A stretch of 64,000 nt of DNA from an uncultured Bacteroidales bacterium (GTDB lineage: Bacteria; Bacteroidota; Bacteroidia; Bacteroidales; Barnesiellaceae): positions 62,001 through 126,000 of the forward strand of contig CASFYQ010000007.1 in assembly GCA_949298955.1 (NCBI GenBank). The letters run 5' to 3'. Both the position numbers and the translations under genes were made by a program. Every line of letters begins with the position of its first letter. Position 1 is the stretch's first letter. The notes beneath the pieces were generated by a model. That model worked only from the letters and a program-made list of their open reading frames with translations, had not been told where the DNA came from and did no database searches. Shown here one piece after another: positions 45,026 through 54,682 of this stretch.

Positions 45026-47275
45026 ATGGAAACATTCTATCTAATTATCGTTATCTTTATTTTCCTCATTGCCGTTTTTGACCTCTCGGTAGGAGTGAGC
45101 AACGACGCCGTCAACTTTCTCAACTCGGCTATCGGCTCCAAGGCAGCCTCATTCAAAGTGATTATGGTCATCGCAGCCATAGGAATCTTTGTGGGAGCGT
45201 CCATGTCGAACGGCATGATGGATATTGCCCGGCACGGCATCTACCAACCCCAGTATTTCTACCTGAACGAGATTATGTGTATCTTGTTGGCCGTGATGCT
45301 TACCGATGTCGTACTGCTCGATGTCTTCAACACAATGGGGCTCCCCACCTCGACCACGGTCTCGATGGTATTCGAGTTGCTGGGCGGTACTTTTGCTCTG
45401 GCGATTGTAAAGACGATAAGCAGTAATGGAGCTCTTCAAATGGGCGACCTGATCAATACCGACAAGGCGCTGCAAGTGATTATGGCCATCTTCGTATCGG
45501 TAGCCATTGCTTTCTTCTTCGGAGTCGTAGTACAGTATCTCGCCCGATTAATCTTCAAGTTCAACTACCGAAAACAATTAAAATATTTCGGAGCGCTGTT
45601 CGGCGGTTTCGCAGCTACGGCAATCATCTATTTTATCCTTTTCAAGGGATTGAAAGAGTCGACCTTGATGACTGCCGACACCCAGCAATGGATTCAAGAC
45701 AATACCCCGCTGCTTTTGGGTAGCTGCTTTGTCGTTACCACAATACTCATGCAGATACTCTCCTGGTGCCGAGTGAACGTATTGAAAGTGGTCGTGTTGC
45801 TGGGTACCTTTGCACTGGCCTTGGCTTTTGCAGGCAACGACTTGGTGAATTTCATCGGAGCACCCTTGGCCGGCTTCTCAGCCTACACCGACTTTGTAAA
45901 CAACGCCAACGGTGCGGCACCCGACCAATTTTTAATGACTTCGCTGCTCGACTCGGCCAAGACCCCCTCGATATTCCTCATCGGGTCGGGCATTATCATG
46001 GTGATTGCCCTATTTACCTCAAAAAAGGCACAGAACGTAATCAAAACCTCGGTCGACCTTTCGCGCCAAGATACCGGCGAAGAAAGTTTCGGAACCTCGC
46101 CTATCGCCCGCAAATTAGTGAGAATGACGACCAACACATCGTCGTTTATCATCAACAGCATACCCCCCAAAGCCCGCACGTGGCTCAATAGCCGATTCGA
46201 CAAGGACGAGGTAATACTCGAGCATGGTGCGGCTTTCGATTTGGTTCGCGCCTCGGTCAACTTAGTGCTTGCCAGTTTGCTCATTGCATTGGGAACCTCG
46301 CTGAAACTGCCCCTTTCGACAACCTATGTAACCTTCATGGTGGCTATGGGTACCTCGCTCGCCGACCGGGCCTGGGGCCGCGACAGTGCCGTGTACCGCA
46401 TCACCGGGGTCATCTCGGTAGTGGGAGGCTGGTTCATCACCGCCGGTGCGGCGTTCCTGTTCTGCTTCATTGTCACAATGATAGTCTACTACGGCGGGAC
46501 CATCGCCATCATCTTGATGAGTGCACTCGCCGCCTATATGCTTATCCACAGCCAAATTACCTATAACAAAAAACTGAAACAGGAGAAGAACAGCTCGCTG
46601 GCCCAACAACTGGTTTCAAACAAAGACAAGGAGCAAGCTCTTGTTCTGCTGCGTCAATTCAGCCGCGAAGAATTTACCAAAGTATTGGAGTGGAGCGCCG
46701 ACCTCTACCAGCGTGTGACCACAGGTTTTCTTAACGAGAGTTACCGCACCCTGCGCAAGGCAATGGGCGACATCGAAACCGAACGCCGGTATTTCAAACA
46801 GGTGAAGCGACTGGGAACCATAGGAGTATCGCACCTGAACGACCAGGTGGGGCTGGAAAAGGGCCTCTACTATTTCCAGGGAAACGATTTCTCCTATGAC
46901 ATCATTCATGCCATCAAGCGGGCTTGCGAACCATGTCTCGAACATACCGACAACAATTTCAACCCGCTTGGCAGGGAGCAGAAAGAGAGCTTCGGTGCCA
47001 TAGCCGGAGAGATTGTCCATTTCCTGGAAAAGAGCCGACAGGTTGTCGAAGAGAATAACATAAGCGGGTTGTCGGCCCTCTACAACGAAGGCAACATTCT
47101 CATCAACCAGTTGGGTGTACTCAAACGGGAAGAGATACGCCACATGCACGAACAGGCTTCTTACATCAAAGTGAGCATCGTCTACCTCACCGTGATTCAA
47201 GAGTCGCAAAATGTAGTGGCCTACTCAATCAATCTACTGAAAATGAATCAAAAATTCCAAGAAGAAAATCAGTAA
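45026..47275 (+). CDS. PiT-family inorganic phosphate transporter with PhoU-like C-terminal domain
   Basis: Membrane protein of 749 residues started at METFYLIIVIFIF after TTGGAGATT. The two PiT repeats are visible: GVSNDAVNFLNSAIGSKA near residue 20 with LPTSTTVSMVFELLGG, and FAGNDLVNFIGAPLAG near 270 with LPLSTTYVTFMVAMG. After the last membrane helix (about 520) come about 230 soluble residues of helical PhoU-like character (EEFTKVLEWSADLYQRVTTG; GIVSHLND-like GVSHLNDQVGLEKGLYYF). The tail probably gates transport in response to phosphate. A start 48 bases upstream is possible but overlaps a TTCCTTTG promoter-like site. Confidence 0.9.
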   Translation: METFYLIIVIFIFLIAVFDLSVGVSNDAVNFLNSAIGSKAASFKVIMVIAAIGIFVGASMSNGMMDIARHGIYQPQYFYLNEIMCILLAVMLTDVVLLDVFNTMGLPTSTTVSMVFELLGGTFALAIVKTISSNGALQMGDLINTDKALQVIMAIFVSVAIAFFFGVVVQYLARLIFKFNYRKQLKYFGALFGGFAATAIIYFILFKGLKESTLMTADTQQWIQDNTPLLLGSCFVVTTILMQILSWCRVNVLKVVVLLGTFALALAFAGNDLVNFIGAPLAGFSAYTDFVNNANGAAPDQFLMTSLLDSAKTPSIFLIGSGIIMVIALFTSKKAQNVIKTSVDLSRQDTGEESFGTSPIARKLVRMTTNTSSFIINSIPPKARTWLNSRFDKDEVILEHGAAFDLVRASVNLVLASLLIALGTSLKLPLSTTYVTFMVAMGTSLADRAWGRDSAVYRITGVISVVGGWFITAGAAFLFCFIVTMIVYYGGTIAIILMSALAAYMLIHSQITYNKKLKQEKNSSLAQQLVSNKDKEQALVLLRQFSREEFTKVLEWSADLYQRVTTGFLNESYRTLRKAMGDIETERRYFKQVKRLGTIGVSHLNDQVGLEKGLYYFQGNDFSYDIIHAIKRACEPCLEHTDNNFNPLGREQKESFGAIAGEIVHFLEKSRQVVEENNISGLSALYNEGNILINQLGVLKREEIRHMHEQASYIKVSIVYLTVIQESQNVVAYSINLLKMNQKFQEENQ

Positions 47276-47323
47276 TATACTATAACTAAGTCTCAATTTG
47301 CATCTTTTAATTTTTGAGAACCG

Positions 47324-47360
47324 GGGCCGTCTTTTGCGAGAGTAAAGGGCGGCCCTTCCT
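47324..47360 (+). terminator. Terminator after phosphate transporter
   Basis: GGGCCG/CGGCCC stem with inner CTTT/AAAG pairing, followed by TTCCTTTTCG. Confidence 0.6.
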
Positions 47361-47426
47361 TTTCGCACATCGGGTATGGCAGACAATCCGGCATTCCACC
47401 AGACGCCCCCAATCTCTCAAATACAA

Positions 47427-47465
47427 GACAGGCGGGTCGACCGGATAACGGCCAACCCGCCTGTC
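47427..47465 (-). terminator. Terminator after gldH
   Basis: Perfect 11-bp stem GACAGGCGGGT/ACCCGCCTGTC with a 17-base loop and TCTTGTATTT on the minus strand. Confidence 0.65.
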
Positions 47466-47511
47466 CTACAAATATCGTGCGGTCTCACTGAGTGAGGCGT
47501 TTCTTACTTGT

Positions 47512-47982
47512 CTAAGGCCTGTGCGGTGCGATGCGGATACCGACATCGGAAATGCCGCAAATGCGGTCATCGCGCATGGCTTGCTGTATGGTAACGACCT
47601 GTTCCTGCCCGAAACGGAAGCAATCGTCGAGCAAAAATTCCTGCTGGTAGTAAAATCCCCAGCCGCCACCCGACCATCGGCCAAACTCATCGGCCAACTC
47701 ACAGTTGACCGTATCGGTTTTCAACATACCATTCTCACCCTTGTAAGAGACGAAAAGCCACAGGTTGCGATAGGCATAATCGCCATTGTGGCGCAGGGCG
47801 AGATAAAGATTGTAGCACCCGGTAGAGTCGGACGATTCGGGTGTAAAACGCTGCACATCGCGCTTGAACCAGCCACTCCCGGGCAAGGAGTGAAACTCGT
47901 TATAGACATCGTTTTGCCGACACGAGCAAACGCTCGCCAGCAACAGGGCTACCCCTCCTATCGTCAACCACGTTCTTGTCAT
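47512..47982 (-). CDS. gldH: GldH-like lipoprotein
   Basis: Lipoprotein of 156 residues started at MTRTWLTIGG after GGGAGG. The signal ends in a C-S-C lipobox (LLASVCSCRQNDVYNEF). The rest matches the GldH pattern: YNLYLALRHNGDYAYRNLWLFVSY and the closing GISDVGIRIAPHRP. In gliding Bacteroidetes GldH is needed for motility; in non-gliding gut species its role is unclear. It follows the PSP1 gene by 25 bases, the usual neighbour in this phylum. Confidence 0.85.
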   Translation of the reverse strand: MTRTWLTIGGVALLLASVCSCRQNDVYNEFHSLPGSGWFKRDVQRFTPESSDSTGCYNLYLALRHNGDYAYRNLWLFVSYKGENGMLKTDTVNCELADEFGRWSGGGWGFYYQQEFLLDDCFRFGQEQVVTIQQAMRDDRICGISDVGIRIAPHRP

Positions 47983-48007
47983 CGCACATTTGCCTCCCTG
48001 TTTCCGG

Positions 48008-49354
48008 TTACTCTTTCTTCTCGGGTGCGGCAGACTTGGGTGTCGTCTTTTCTTCATTTCCCTTGCGAGAGGACGACACATTGGGCTGCTGGGCCTTACC
48101 CTCCTTGCCACCGTTGCTGCCGCCACCTTTCTTATTCCCGTTTCGGGACGGTTTGTTCTGTCCCCGGTTGCCGCCATTGTTGCCCGACTTGTTACGGGAC
48201 TCGCCGGCCTGCTGACGACGATTGTTGCCACCTCCGTTGTTATTATTGGCACCGCCTTTTTTCTTCTTCTTGGCCTTGTCGAATCGGGTAAGGCTATCCT
48301 GCCCTACCACATCTTCGAAATCACGGCGCTCGGGTGTGCGAACATCGGTTTCCGATTCGAGCGTATCGGGCTTGACTCCCCGCTTGTTGAGCGAAATTAC
48401 CTCAAACACCCGGTCGGCACTCACGGTTACCAAGTTCGCGGCAATCGACTTGTCGGTCGAGTAGGTCATTTCACGCTTGAAAATATCGGTCTTGAAATGG
48501 TAGTAGGTATTGAGTTTTGTCTCGAGCGGGATTTCGCGTGAGGGGAGCCGCTTCTGCGCCTCGACATAAGCGTCGGCCTCGTAGTTGAGACAACATTTCA
48601 GCTTGGCACACTGCCCGGCCAGCTTCTGCGGGTTGAGGGCAATGTCTTGATAACGGGCGGCACTGGTGGCAACCGACACGAAATTGGTCATCCACCCCGA
48701 GCAGCACAGTTGTCGTCCACAGGGACCCAGGCCGCCGATGCGGCCAGCCTCCTGACGGGCACCAATCTGCTTCATCTCGATGCGCACCCTGAATACCTCG
48801 GCCAGCACCTTGATGAGCTGACGGAAATCGACCCGCTCGTCGGCAATATAGTAAAAGATAGCCTTATTGCCATCGCCTTGATATTCGACATCGCCTATCT
48901 TCATGTCGAGGTGCAAATCCTCGGCAATCTTGCGGGCTCGAATCATGGTATCGTGTTCCTTGGCCTTGGCCTCTTCGAATTTTTCAAGATCGTTGAGTTT
49001 GGCCTTACGATAGACTCGCTTCAACTCGGGGTTATCAATCTTGACATTGTTCTTCTTCATTTGCAACAAAACCAACCGCCCGGTAAGGGTCACCTCACCG
49101 ATGTCGTGACCGGGCGAAGCCTCGACGGCGACCAAATCGCCGGGCACGAGTCTGATGTGGGTGGTATTGCGATAGTATCCCTTGCGCGTGTTCTTGAACC
49201 GCACCTCGACCAGGTCGGTATCGTCATGCGACTCAGGAATATCGGAGAGCCAGTCGTAGACCTCGAGCTTCGCCCCTTTGCGGCGGCAGTTGGCCGAGGT
49301 AAGCAGCTGCTTGCCCGATGGGTTTGTGGTATGATTGTCGTTTGTATTGTCCAT
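48008..49354 (-). CDS. PSP1-domain protein, RicT/YaaT-like
   Basis: The 448-residue protein has the PSP1 region with the conserved cysteine motifs GLGPCGRQLCCSGW and CAKLKCCLNYE (about 215-260), which bind Fe-S clusters in Bacillus RicT. The last about 110 residues are a Lys/Asn/Gly-rich tail (AKKKKKGGANNNNGGG, NKPSRNGNKKGG), probably disordered and RNA-binding. In Bacillus RicT works with RNase Y; here rny is the neighbouring gene, 116 bases away, so a functional link is plausible. Confidence 0.88.
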   Translation of the reverse strand: MDNTNDNHTTNPSGKQLLTSANCRRKGAKLEVYDWLSDIPESHDDTDLVEVRFKNTRKGYYRNTTHIRLVPGDLVAVEASPGHDIGEVTLTGRLVLLQMKKNNVKIDNPELKRVYRKAKLNDLEKFEEAKAKEHDTMIRARKIAEDLHLDMKIGDVEYQGDGNKAIFYYIADERVDFRQLIKVLAEVFRVRIEMKQIGARQEAGRIGGLGPCGRQLCCSGWMTNFVSVATSAARYQDIALNPQKLAGQCAKLKCCLNYEADAYVEAQKRLPSREIPLETKLNTYYHFKTDIFKREMTYSTDKSIAANLVTVSADRVFEVISLNKRGVKPDTLESETDVRTPERRDFEDVVGQDSLTRFDKAKKKKKGGANNNNGGGNNRRQQAGESRNKSGNNGGNRGQNKPSRNGNKKGGGSNGGKEGKAQQPNVSSSRKGNEEKTTPKSAAPEKKE

Positions 49355-49470
49355 TTGAATTAATCGTTAACACCGACAAAGGCCCCAGACCGTGACACGA
49401 ATGGAGATTCGGGTAACGCCCTACGGCCTCGTCGTGGATTGGTAAAAGCGGAGCTGAATGACACCCCCGG

Positions 49471-51012
49471 TTATTTGGCAAAACTTACGGCGCGAGTCTC
49501 GCGAATAACGGTAATCTTCACCTGCCCGGGATAGGTCATCTCATCTTGAATACGTTTTGCGATTTCGGTCGACAGATTTTCGGTTTCGGCATCGTCAATC
49601 TTGTCGGCACCCACAATCACGCGCAACTCACGGCCGGCCTGTATGGCATATGTTTTCAATACGCCGGGATACGAAAGAGCCAGCTGCTCGAGATCGTTCA
49701 AGCGCTTGATGTAAGCCTCGACGATTTCGCGACGGGCACCGGGACGGGCTCCCGAGATAGCGTCGCATACCTGCACGATGGGGGCCAGCAAGCTGGTCAT
49801 CTCGGTTTCATCGTGGTGCGCGCCGATGGCATTGCAAATGTCTGCTTTCTCCTTATATTTTTCGGCCAGTTTCATACCCAACAAAGCGTGAGGCAATTCG
49901 GGCTCCTCGTCGGGCACCTTGCCTATATCATGCAGCAAGCCGGCACGACGGGCTTTCTTGGGGTTCAGCCCCAGCTCCGAAGCCATGACGGCACAAAGGT
50001 TAGCCGTCTCGCGCGAGTGTTGTAGCAAGTTCTGTCCATAGGACGACCGGTATTTCATCTTGCCCACCAGACGGATAAGCTCGGGGTGCAGGCCGTGAAT
50101 ACCCAAGTCGATAGCGGTTCGTTTACCGGTCTCGATAATCTCTTCTTCGATTTGCTTGCGCACCTTGGCAACCACCTCCTCGATGCGGGCCGGGTGAATG
50201 CGGCCATCGGTTACCAGTTGATGCAAGGCCAGACGGGCAATCTCGCGACGCACGGGATCGAAGGCCGAGAGTACGATAGCTTCGGGAGTATCGTCGACGA
50301 TAATCTCTACGCCGGTAGCGGCTTCGAGCGCCCGGATATTGCGACCTTCGCGACCGATGATGCGCCCCTTGATTTCGTCCGACTCGATGTGAAAAACGGT
50401 AACCGAGTTTTCGATGGCCGTCTCGGTAGCTACCCGTTGGATACTTTGTATCACAATGCGTTTGGCCTCCTTGTTGGCAGTCATCTTGGCATCGTCCATG
50501 ATGTCGTTGATATACGAAGCGGCTTGTGTCTTGGCCTCCTCTTTCAGCGACTCGACGAGACGCTCTTTGGCCTCTTCGGCCGAAAGGCCCGAGAGGTGTT
50601 CGAGGCGCTCGACTTCCGATTTATGGAGTTTTTCCAGTTCTTGTTTTTTCTTTTCGACCAGTTCGAGCTGGCTATCGAGATTGGCCCGCATGGCATCGGC
50701 CTCGCTCTTTTTGCGTTGCAACTCCTGCTGTTGCTGCGAGAGCTGCATTTCACGCTGTTTGAGTTTCGACTCGACTGCCTGTATCTTGGCATTTCGGGCG
50801 TTGGCCTGTTTCTCCATCTCGGCTTTCATGTGGATAAATTTCTCCTTTACCTCGAGCAGCTTGTTTTTCTTAATGACTTCGGCCTCTTTCTCGGCTTCCT
50901 CGAGAATGGTCTTGGAGCGTGCTGCCAGCAGGTAGCGGTTGACCAGAAATACAACGAGGCCGCCTATTACGAGACCGCCTACGATTGCGGGGATTAGTAG
51001 TATGTTATTCAT
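49471..51012 (-). CDS. rny: Ribonuclease Y
   Basis: Membrane-anchored endoribonuclease that initiates mRNA decay, 513 residues. Order: N-terminal membrane helix (4-28), long coiled coil (about 35-180, rich in E/K/Q), KH domain with [21 protein letters not shown] (near 215), and HD domain with [11 protein letters not shown] and GAHHDE. All motifs are intact. A hairpin with U7 (51033-51078) sits just before the start codon. Confidence 0.96.
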   Translation of the reverse strand: MNNILLIPAIVGGLVIGGLVVFLVNRYLLAARSKTILEEAEKEAEVIKKNKLLEVKEKFIHMKAEMEKQANARNAKIQAVESKLKQREMQLSQQQQELQRKKSEADAMRANLDSQLELVEKKKQELEKLHKSEVERLEHLSGLSAEEAKERLVESLKEEAKTQAASYINDIMDDAKMTANKEAKRIVIQSIQRVATETAIENSVTVFHIESDEIKGRIIGREGRNIRALEAATGVEIIVDDTPEAIVLSAFDPVRREIARLALHQLVTDGRIHPARIEEVVAKVRKQIEEEIIETGKRTAIDLGIHGLHPELIRLVGKMKYRSSYGQNLLQHSRETANLCAVMASELGLNPKKARRAGLLHDIGKVPDEEPELPHALLGMKLAEKYKEKADICNAIGAHHDETEMTSLLAPIVQVCDAISGARPGARREIVEAYIKRLNDLEQLALSYPGVLKTYAIQAGRELRVIVGADKIDDAETENLSTEIAKRIQDEMTYPGQVKITVIRETRAVSFAK

Positions 51013-51032
51013 CGTTTCTAAATTATAATTAT

Positions 51033-51078
51033 AAAAAAAGCACTACCGACCGCCCTCCTTATGGGGCTGCCGCAGTGC
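51033..51078 (-). terminator. Terminator-like hairpin between zapA and rny
   Basis: On the minus strand GCACTGC...GTAGTGC with G/C-rich inner arms is followed by T7, ending about 20 bases before the rny ATG. It would end zapB-zapA transcripts and could attenuate rny. Confidence 0.55.
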
Positions 51079-51117
51079 AGGAACTATCTCTTTTGTCGAT
51101 ACCGCTATTCTACGTTT

Positions 51118-51438
51118 TTACACGGTATGCCGGTTCAGTATCTTCTCCGCCTCGATTTCGAGTTTCTTCAAATCGGACAACAGGGTTTTGCGGTCTTGTA
51201 CCATCTCGCAATACAGTCGGGCAATTTCTACCGCAACCATCGCCATCATCGATTTCGAATCCATCAATCCGTCTTTATATTTGTCCTTATAAAAAGCCCA
51301 ACGCTTGTTGAACAAATCGGCGGCGTCTCTCCAATATTTCTCGTCCGCCCCATAATCGACCCGCAAAGCTAACGGGTCTTTCAGGTCGGCAATTCTCAGA
51401 GTTATCTTTAATTTATCATCATCGTTCATAGCATCCAT
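51118..51438 (-). CDS. zapA: Cell division protein ZapA
   Basis: Small FtsZ-ring stabiliser, 106 residues. LKITLRIADLKDPLALRVDYG-like N-terminal beta region, then a helix/coiled coil (SKSMMAMVAVEIARLYCEMV and the C-terminal KKLEIEAEKIL) match the ZapA family. The start is one base after the upstream gene's stop, so the pair is coupled. A downstream ATG (51429) is also possible. Confidence 0.85.
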   Translation of the reverse strand: MDAMNDDDKLKITLRIADLKDPLALRVDYGADEKYWRDAADLFNKRWAFYKDKYKDGLMDSKSMMAMVAVEIARLYCEMVQDRKTLLSDLKKLEIEAEKILNRHTV

Positions 51439-51439
51439 C

Positions 51440-51736
51440 TTATTCGTTCAAGAGTGAGATGCACTTATCGATTTCCCGCACCAACCTGGCAAATCTGGCC
51501 TTTGTTTCGGCAACGCTCGACCCGTCTTGTGCAATAATCGATTGCGAGAGTTTGAGATTGTTGTATTTTCTTTCCAACTCATCGTATCTCTGCTGCAATG
51601 CCTGCATTTCTTGCCCGCATTGCACCAAGCGGTCTTTGAGAGTTCCATTCTCGTCTTCGAGAGATTTACATAAACCGCTAATAGCATGAAACTTAGCGAT
51701 AAGCGAGTCTATTATATCTTTCGAATTTCCGGCCAT
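51440..51736 (-). CDS. ZapB-like coiled-coil protein
   Basis: Protein of 98 residues started at MAGNSKDIIDSLIAKFH. Almost all of residues 15-70 form a coiled coil (LEDENGTLKDRLVQCGQEMQ, ALQQRYDELERKYNNLKLSQ). It is immediately upstream of zapA and is the usual first gene of this pair in Bacteroidetes, suggesting a division-ring role. Sequence identity to enterobacterial ZapB cannot be claimed. Promoter TATATTTG at 51756-51763. Confidence 0.7.
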   Translation of the reverse strand: MAGNSKDIIDSLIAKFHAISGLCKSLEDENGTLKDRLVQCGQEMQALQQRYDELERKYNNLKLSQSIIAQDGSSVAETKARFARLVREIDKCISLLNE

Positions 51737-51755
51737 TATCTCACCAAATTCTATA

Positions 51756-51763
51756 CAAATATA
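51756..51763 (-). promoter_or_regulatory. -7 element of zapB-zapA
   Basis: TATATTTG on the minus strand, 20 bases before the ATG. Confidence 0.6.
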
Positions 51764-51912
51764 GATAATTCCCGACAAAAGCGGTAAAATCGGCAGGAAT
51801 ATTTCTTATTTTCTCGTATTTATTACATTTTTTAAATTTATTTAGTGTGATATTTTACCCCTCCTTCGAAAAAGAAATCTTCCGGATTCTCTCGTTTCAA
51901 AAGACAGTTCGC

Positions 51913-51920
51913 TATCTTTG
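51913..51920 (+). promoter_or_regulatory. -7 element of dinB
   Basis: TATCTTTG, 19 bases before the proposed GTG start. Its last bases form an in-frame TTG that should not be taken as a start codon. Confidence 0.65.
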
Positions 51921-51938
51921 CTTGAAAGAATTGAGACG

Positions 51939-53006
51939 GTGCCGCTACGCAAAATCATACATATCGATATGGACGCTTTCTATGCCTCGGTCGAGCAGCG
52001 CGACAACCCGGCCTATCGGGGCAAACCGATTGCCGTGGGACACAGCGGCCCGCGGGGTGTGGTGGCAACGGCCAGCTACGAGGCGCGCCCCTATGGGGTA
52101 CACTCGGCCCTCTCGTCGGCCCAGGCCCGACGCCTCTGCCCCGGACTCATCTTCGTGACACCCCGCCACGAGGTATACAAGGCCATATCGTTACAAATTC
52201 GGCATATCTTTGCCGACTATACCGACCTGATAGAACCGCTATCGCTCGACGAGGCTTTTCTCGACGTGTCGCACGAGCGGTCGGCCACGCTGGTGGCCCG
52301 CGAAATCAAGCAACGCATTTTGGCCGAAACGCAGCTCACGGCATCGGCCGGGGTGTCAATCAACAAAATGCTGGCCAAAATCGCCTCGGACTACCGCAAG
52401 CCCAACGGGCTCTTCACCATCGCCCCGGCGCAGGTCGAGGCGTTTGTTGCCTCCCTGCCCATCGAACGGTTCTTCGGCATAGGCGAAGTAACGGCGAAAA
52501 AAATGCACGCGCTGGGCATCCTCACCGGGGCCGACCTGCGGCAATGGAATCGAAGTGAACTCGTGCACCAGTTCGGCAAAGCGGGACTTCTCTATTATGG
52601 CTACGCCCGTGGAATCGACGACCGCGAGGTGATACCCAACCGTATACGCAAATCGATTAGCGCCGAAACCACCTTTGCCGAGGATACCGACGACCGCACC
52701 CGCCTGGAAATCGTTCTGACCGAGGTGTGCGAAGAGGTTTGGAGCCGACTTCAACGCCACCATTTCAAAGGGAAAACGGTGGTGCTGAAACTCAAATTCG
52801 ACAATTTCAAACAGATTACCCGTTCAAAAACCCAATCGACACCCGTCGATTCGATTGCCACGCTCTACCAACAGGCCCGGGAACTGCTGGCTGCCTGCGA
52901 TTTCGAAGGTCATAAAATCAGGCTTATCGGCGTGGGAGTGGGCAATTCGTCCGATGCAGACCTCGACGGAATCCAGCTGCGTCTCCCCTTCGACGACCTG
53001 TTTTGA
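51939..53006 (+). CDS. dinB: DNA polymerase IV
   Basis: Y-family translesion polymerase of 355 residues. Catalytic motifs HIDMDAFYASVEQRDNP and SLDEAFLDVS carry the metal-binding acids; YRKPNGLF and the GIGEVTAKKM helix-hairpin-helix follow; the little-finger domain ends at the beta-clamp-like QLRLPFDDLF. I start it at GTG 51939 (MPLRKIIHIDMD). It is monocistronic; no LexA-type operator is visible. Confidence 0.95.
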   Translation: MPLRKIIHIDMDAFYASVEQRDNPAYRGKPIAVGHSGPRGVVATASYEARPYGVHSALSSAQARRLCPGLIFVTPRHEVYKAISLQIRHIFADYTDLIEPLSLDEAFLDVSHERSATLVAREIKQRILAETQLTASAGVSINKMLAKIASDYRKPNGLFTIAPAQVEAFVASLPIERFFGIGEVTAKKMHALGILTGADLRQWNRSELVHQFGKAGLLYYGYARGIDDREVIPNRIRKSISAETTFAEDTDDRTRLEIVLTEVCEEVWSRLQRHHFKGKTVVLKLKFDNFKQITRSKTQSTPVDSIATLYQQARELLAACDFEGHKIRLIGVGVGNSSDADLDGIQLRLPFDDLF

Positions 53007-53111
53007 TTCCTCCGGCTTGAATATTCCCCTGCCGGATATTTTGGGTGCGAAATGACAGGAAGCACCGCGTCGAGGCATGGAATGACCGAAAACATCACAG
53101 TGCAAGAGACA

Positions 53112-53281
53112 CACAAACAAAAACTCCCGTAACCCACAGAAGTTACGGGAGTTTTCCCTATCGAAACTGTTATCGATTACTTGTTCAAGGCTTGAGCTAC
53201 ATCTACAGCACAAGCTACGGTGCAACCTACCATGGGGTTGTTACCGATACCGAGGAAGCCCATCATCTCTACGTGAGCAGG
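53112..53281. repeat. 170-bp direct repeat, left copy (duplicated 3' end of GGGtGRT gene)
   Basis: Matches 56295-56464 with five substitutions and no indels. It contains the last codons and terminator of the GGGtGRT gene. The three coding differences are all synonymous. Together the two copies bracket an AT-rich island. Confidence 0.92.
53177..53281 (-). pseudogene. C-terminal fragment of GGGtGRT gene
   Basis: Encodes the last 34 residues (PAHVEMMGFLGIGNNPM... VAQALNK and stop) with no amino-acid change from the intact gene at 56360-57370. There is no upstream part, so it is not expressed as a functional protein. A terminator hairpin ACTCCCGTAAC/GTTACGGGAGT follows at 53120-53155. Confidence 0.9.
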
Positions 53282-53294
53282 AACAAAAGGAGTC

Positions 53295-53951
53295 TTAGAG
53301 TTGGATGAACTCCACGTCATCTACAACCAATTCCTGCTTGCCAAACGTATAAAAACCAAATCCTGTATATTCCAAGGGCATATAGCGTACTTTTAAGATT
53401 TGCAATCCATCTACAATGAATGTGAGAGTTTGCCCATCACTTGTAAGTTCCCATTCTTGATCTACCTTCTTTTTATTCTTCCATTTGACACCTTGTGCGA
53501 TGGCCCCCACAACTCGACCATCAACAAAACGTTCAAAACGAACCATTTCACTATTAAAGTTAAAGCAGTAAAAGTTTCCGCCATCTCGATAATTAAAAAC
53601 TAATCCCGTGGTTCGGTCGTTTGCCAATTTTTTGATATTGACATGTGCCTTAATAGTAAAAGGTTGCTGTACATTGAGTGGAGCATAGCAATGTGTTTCA
53701 AAAAAGGTGTTTTCTCCTACTTTAGTTGCTACTCCGGTAAGTGCAGTCATTGCAACTCCTAATCCTTTGTTTTCTCCTTTCGAAGTGATGGTCATTGTGC
53801 CGCCATCAATAATAGCTGTTCCATTGTTACTTTCGTAAGCACATTCGGTCCACTCTAAAGAGTTTGAATCAAATGTCTCCATAATGCTTTGGGCATAAAC
53901 TGCATTGGAAATACTCAATGCCACTGTAATAATTCCGACAATTTTTTTCAT
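53295..53951 (-). CDS. Exported jelly-roll-like protein of the island
   Basis: Protein of 218 residues with signal peptide (MKKIVGIITVALSISNAVYA). The mature part looks like a concanavalin/LamG-type beta-sandwich: FDSNSLEWTECA at the start, FTIKAHVNIKKLAND, GLVFNYRDGGNFYCFNF, WELTSDGQTLTFIVDGLQIL and a final YTGFGFYTFGKQELVVDDVE. It may bind a surface ligand; no catalytic residues are evident. It is visibly AT-rich and ends 14 bases from the left direct repeat. Confidence 0.7.
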   Translation of the reverse strand: MKKIVGIITVALSISNAVYAQSIMETFDSNSLEWTECAYESNNGTAIIDGGTMTITSKGENKGLGVAMTALTGVATKVGENTFFETHCYAPLNVQQPFTIKAHVNIKKLANDRTTGLVFNYRDGGNFYCFNFNSEMVRFERFVDGRVVGAIAQGVKWKNKKKVDQEWELTSDGQTLTFIVDGLQILKVRYMPLEYTGFGFYTFGKQELVVDDVEFIQL

Positions 53952-53975
53952 TTTACTTGTTATTGAATTTGTTGA

Positions 53976-54674
53976 TTATAAATTGCTAACCTTACCAATC
54001 CTTGTTTGTAATTCTTCTATAATAGGTTCAAATTCTTTAGGAATCCTATCCACTTCGGTAAATTCTCCATGACGTGCAGCATAAGTTCCTGCAACTTCTG
54101 ATTCTATTTTTATCTGGAAAGCCACTCGTTTAGGAGTAGAAATATCCCTAATGGTAACTCGGTTTCGGATTTGCTTATCAGATAATGTGAATGTTTTGTA
54201 TTGCCAAGGAGTTTGCAAGTATCCGCCGTATATGTCTGTGGCTGCTATCTCGTCAAAATAGTTCAGCAGTATTTGGTGAAGAAGTTTCCAAGCCGCATTT
54301 ACATCCACTTTCTCGTCCTCTATTTTGTAGTACAAAGAATCTATGTCAATCGTGAAAAACTTGTTTACAATACCCGAAGCCGCAGAAGAACGATAGAAGC
54401 CATCTTGTTGTAAGGTAAATGAAATGCTGCCTCGTTTATCGCCGCCATAGAACTTAGTCAATATCGGTTTGTATTCATTGCATTCGCAACGGATAATAAC
54501 GACTTCATCCTTTTTCTTTGGCCGAGTAAATTCTGCGTATCCATACCCAGCCAGTGTATTATTGATATAGATAGCTGCTTCTTTAGGCTCTACCGTGATT
54601 TTAACGATTTTAGGGACTGCATGAGTGATTGTGACAAATGCTAATAATAAAAATAAGAAAATAACTCTTTTCAT
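53976..54674 (-). CDS. Exported PEGA-like protein of the island
   Basis: The 232 residues start with a signal peptide (MKRVIFLFLLLAFVTITHA). Residues about 22-90 resemble a PEGA module (ITVEPKEAAIYINNTLAGYG, then a Y/K-rich strand). The remainder (NKFFTIDIDSLYYKIEDEKV... to RIGKVSNL) is of a type I do not recognise. It is probably periplasmic or outer-membrane-associated, in the same AT-rich operon as its neighbours. Confidence 0.65.
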   Translation of the reverse strand: MKRVIFLFLLLAFVTITHAVPKIVKITVEPKEAAIYINNTLAGYGYAEFTRPKKKDEVVIIRCECNEYKPILTKFYGGDKRGSISFTLQQDGFYRSSAASGIVNKFFTIDIDSLYYKIEDEKVDVNAAWKLLHQILLNYFDEIAATDIYGGYLQTPWQYKTFTLSDKQIRNRVTIRDISTPKRVAFQIKIESEVAGTYAARHGEFTEVDRIPKEFEPIIEELQTRIGKVSNL

Positions 54675-54682
54675 ACCATTTA

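Noticed and set aside
48010..48252. Long N-terminal extension of gldH
   Set aside because: The in-frame codons upstream of 47982 lie inside the RicT-like gene and would destroy the lipoprotein signal peptide.
51033..51117. Possible 6S RNA next to zapA
   Set aside because: The zapA neighbourhood is suggestive, but the gap is only about 105 bases and folds as one hairpin with a U tract, too short and without the open bulge of 6S RNA.
51918..51938. TTG start for dinB upstream of 51939
   Set aside because: This TTG is the end of the TATCTTTG promoter element and would lie before the transcription start.
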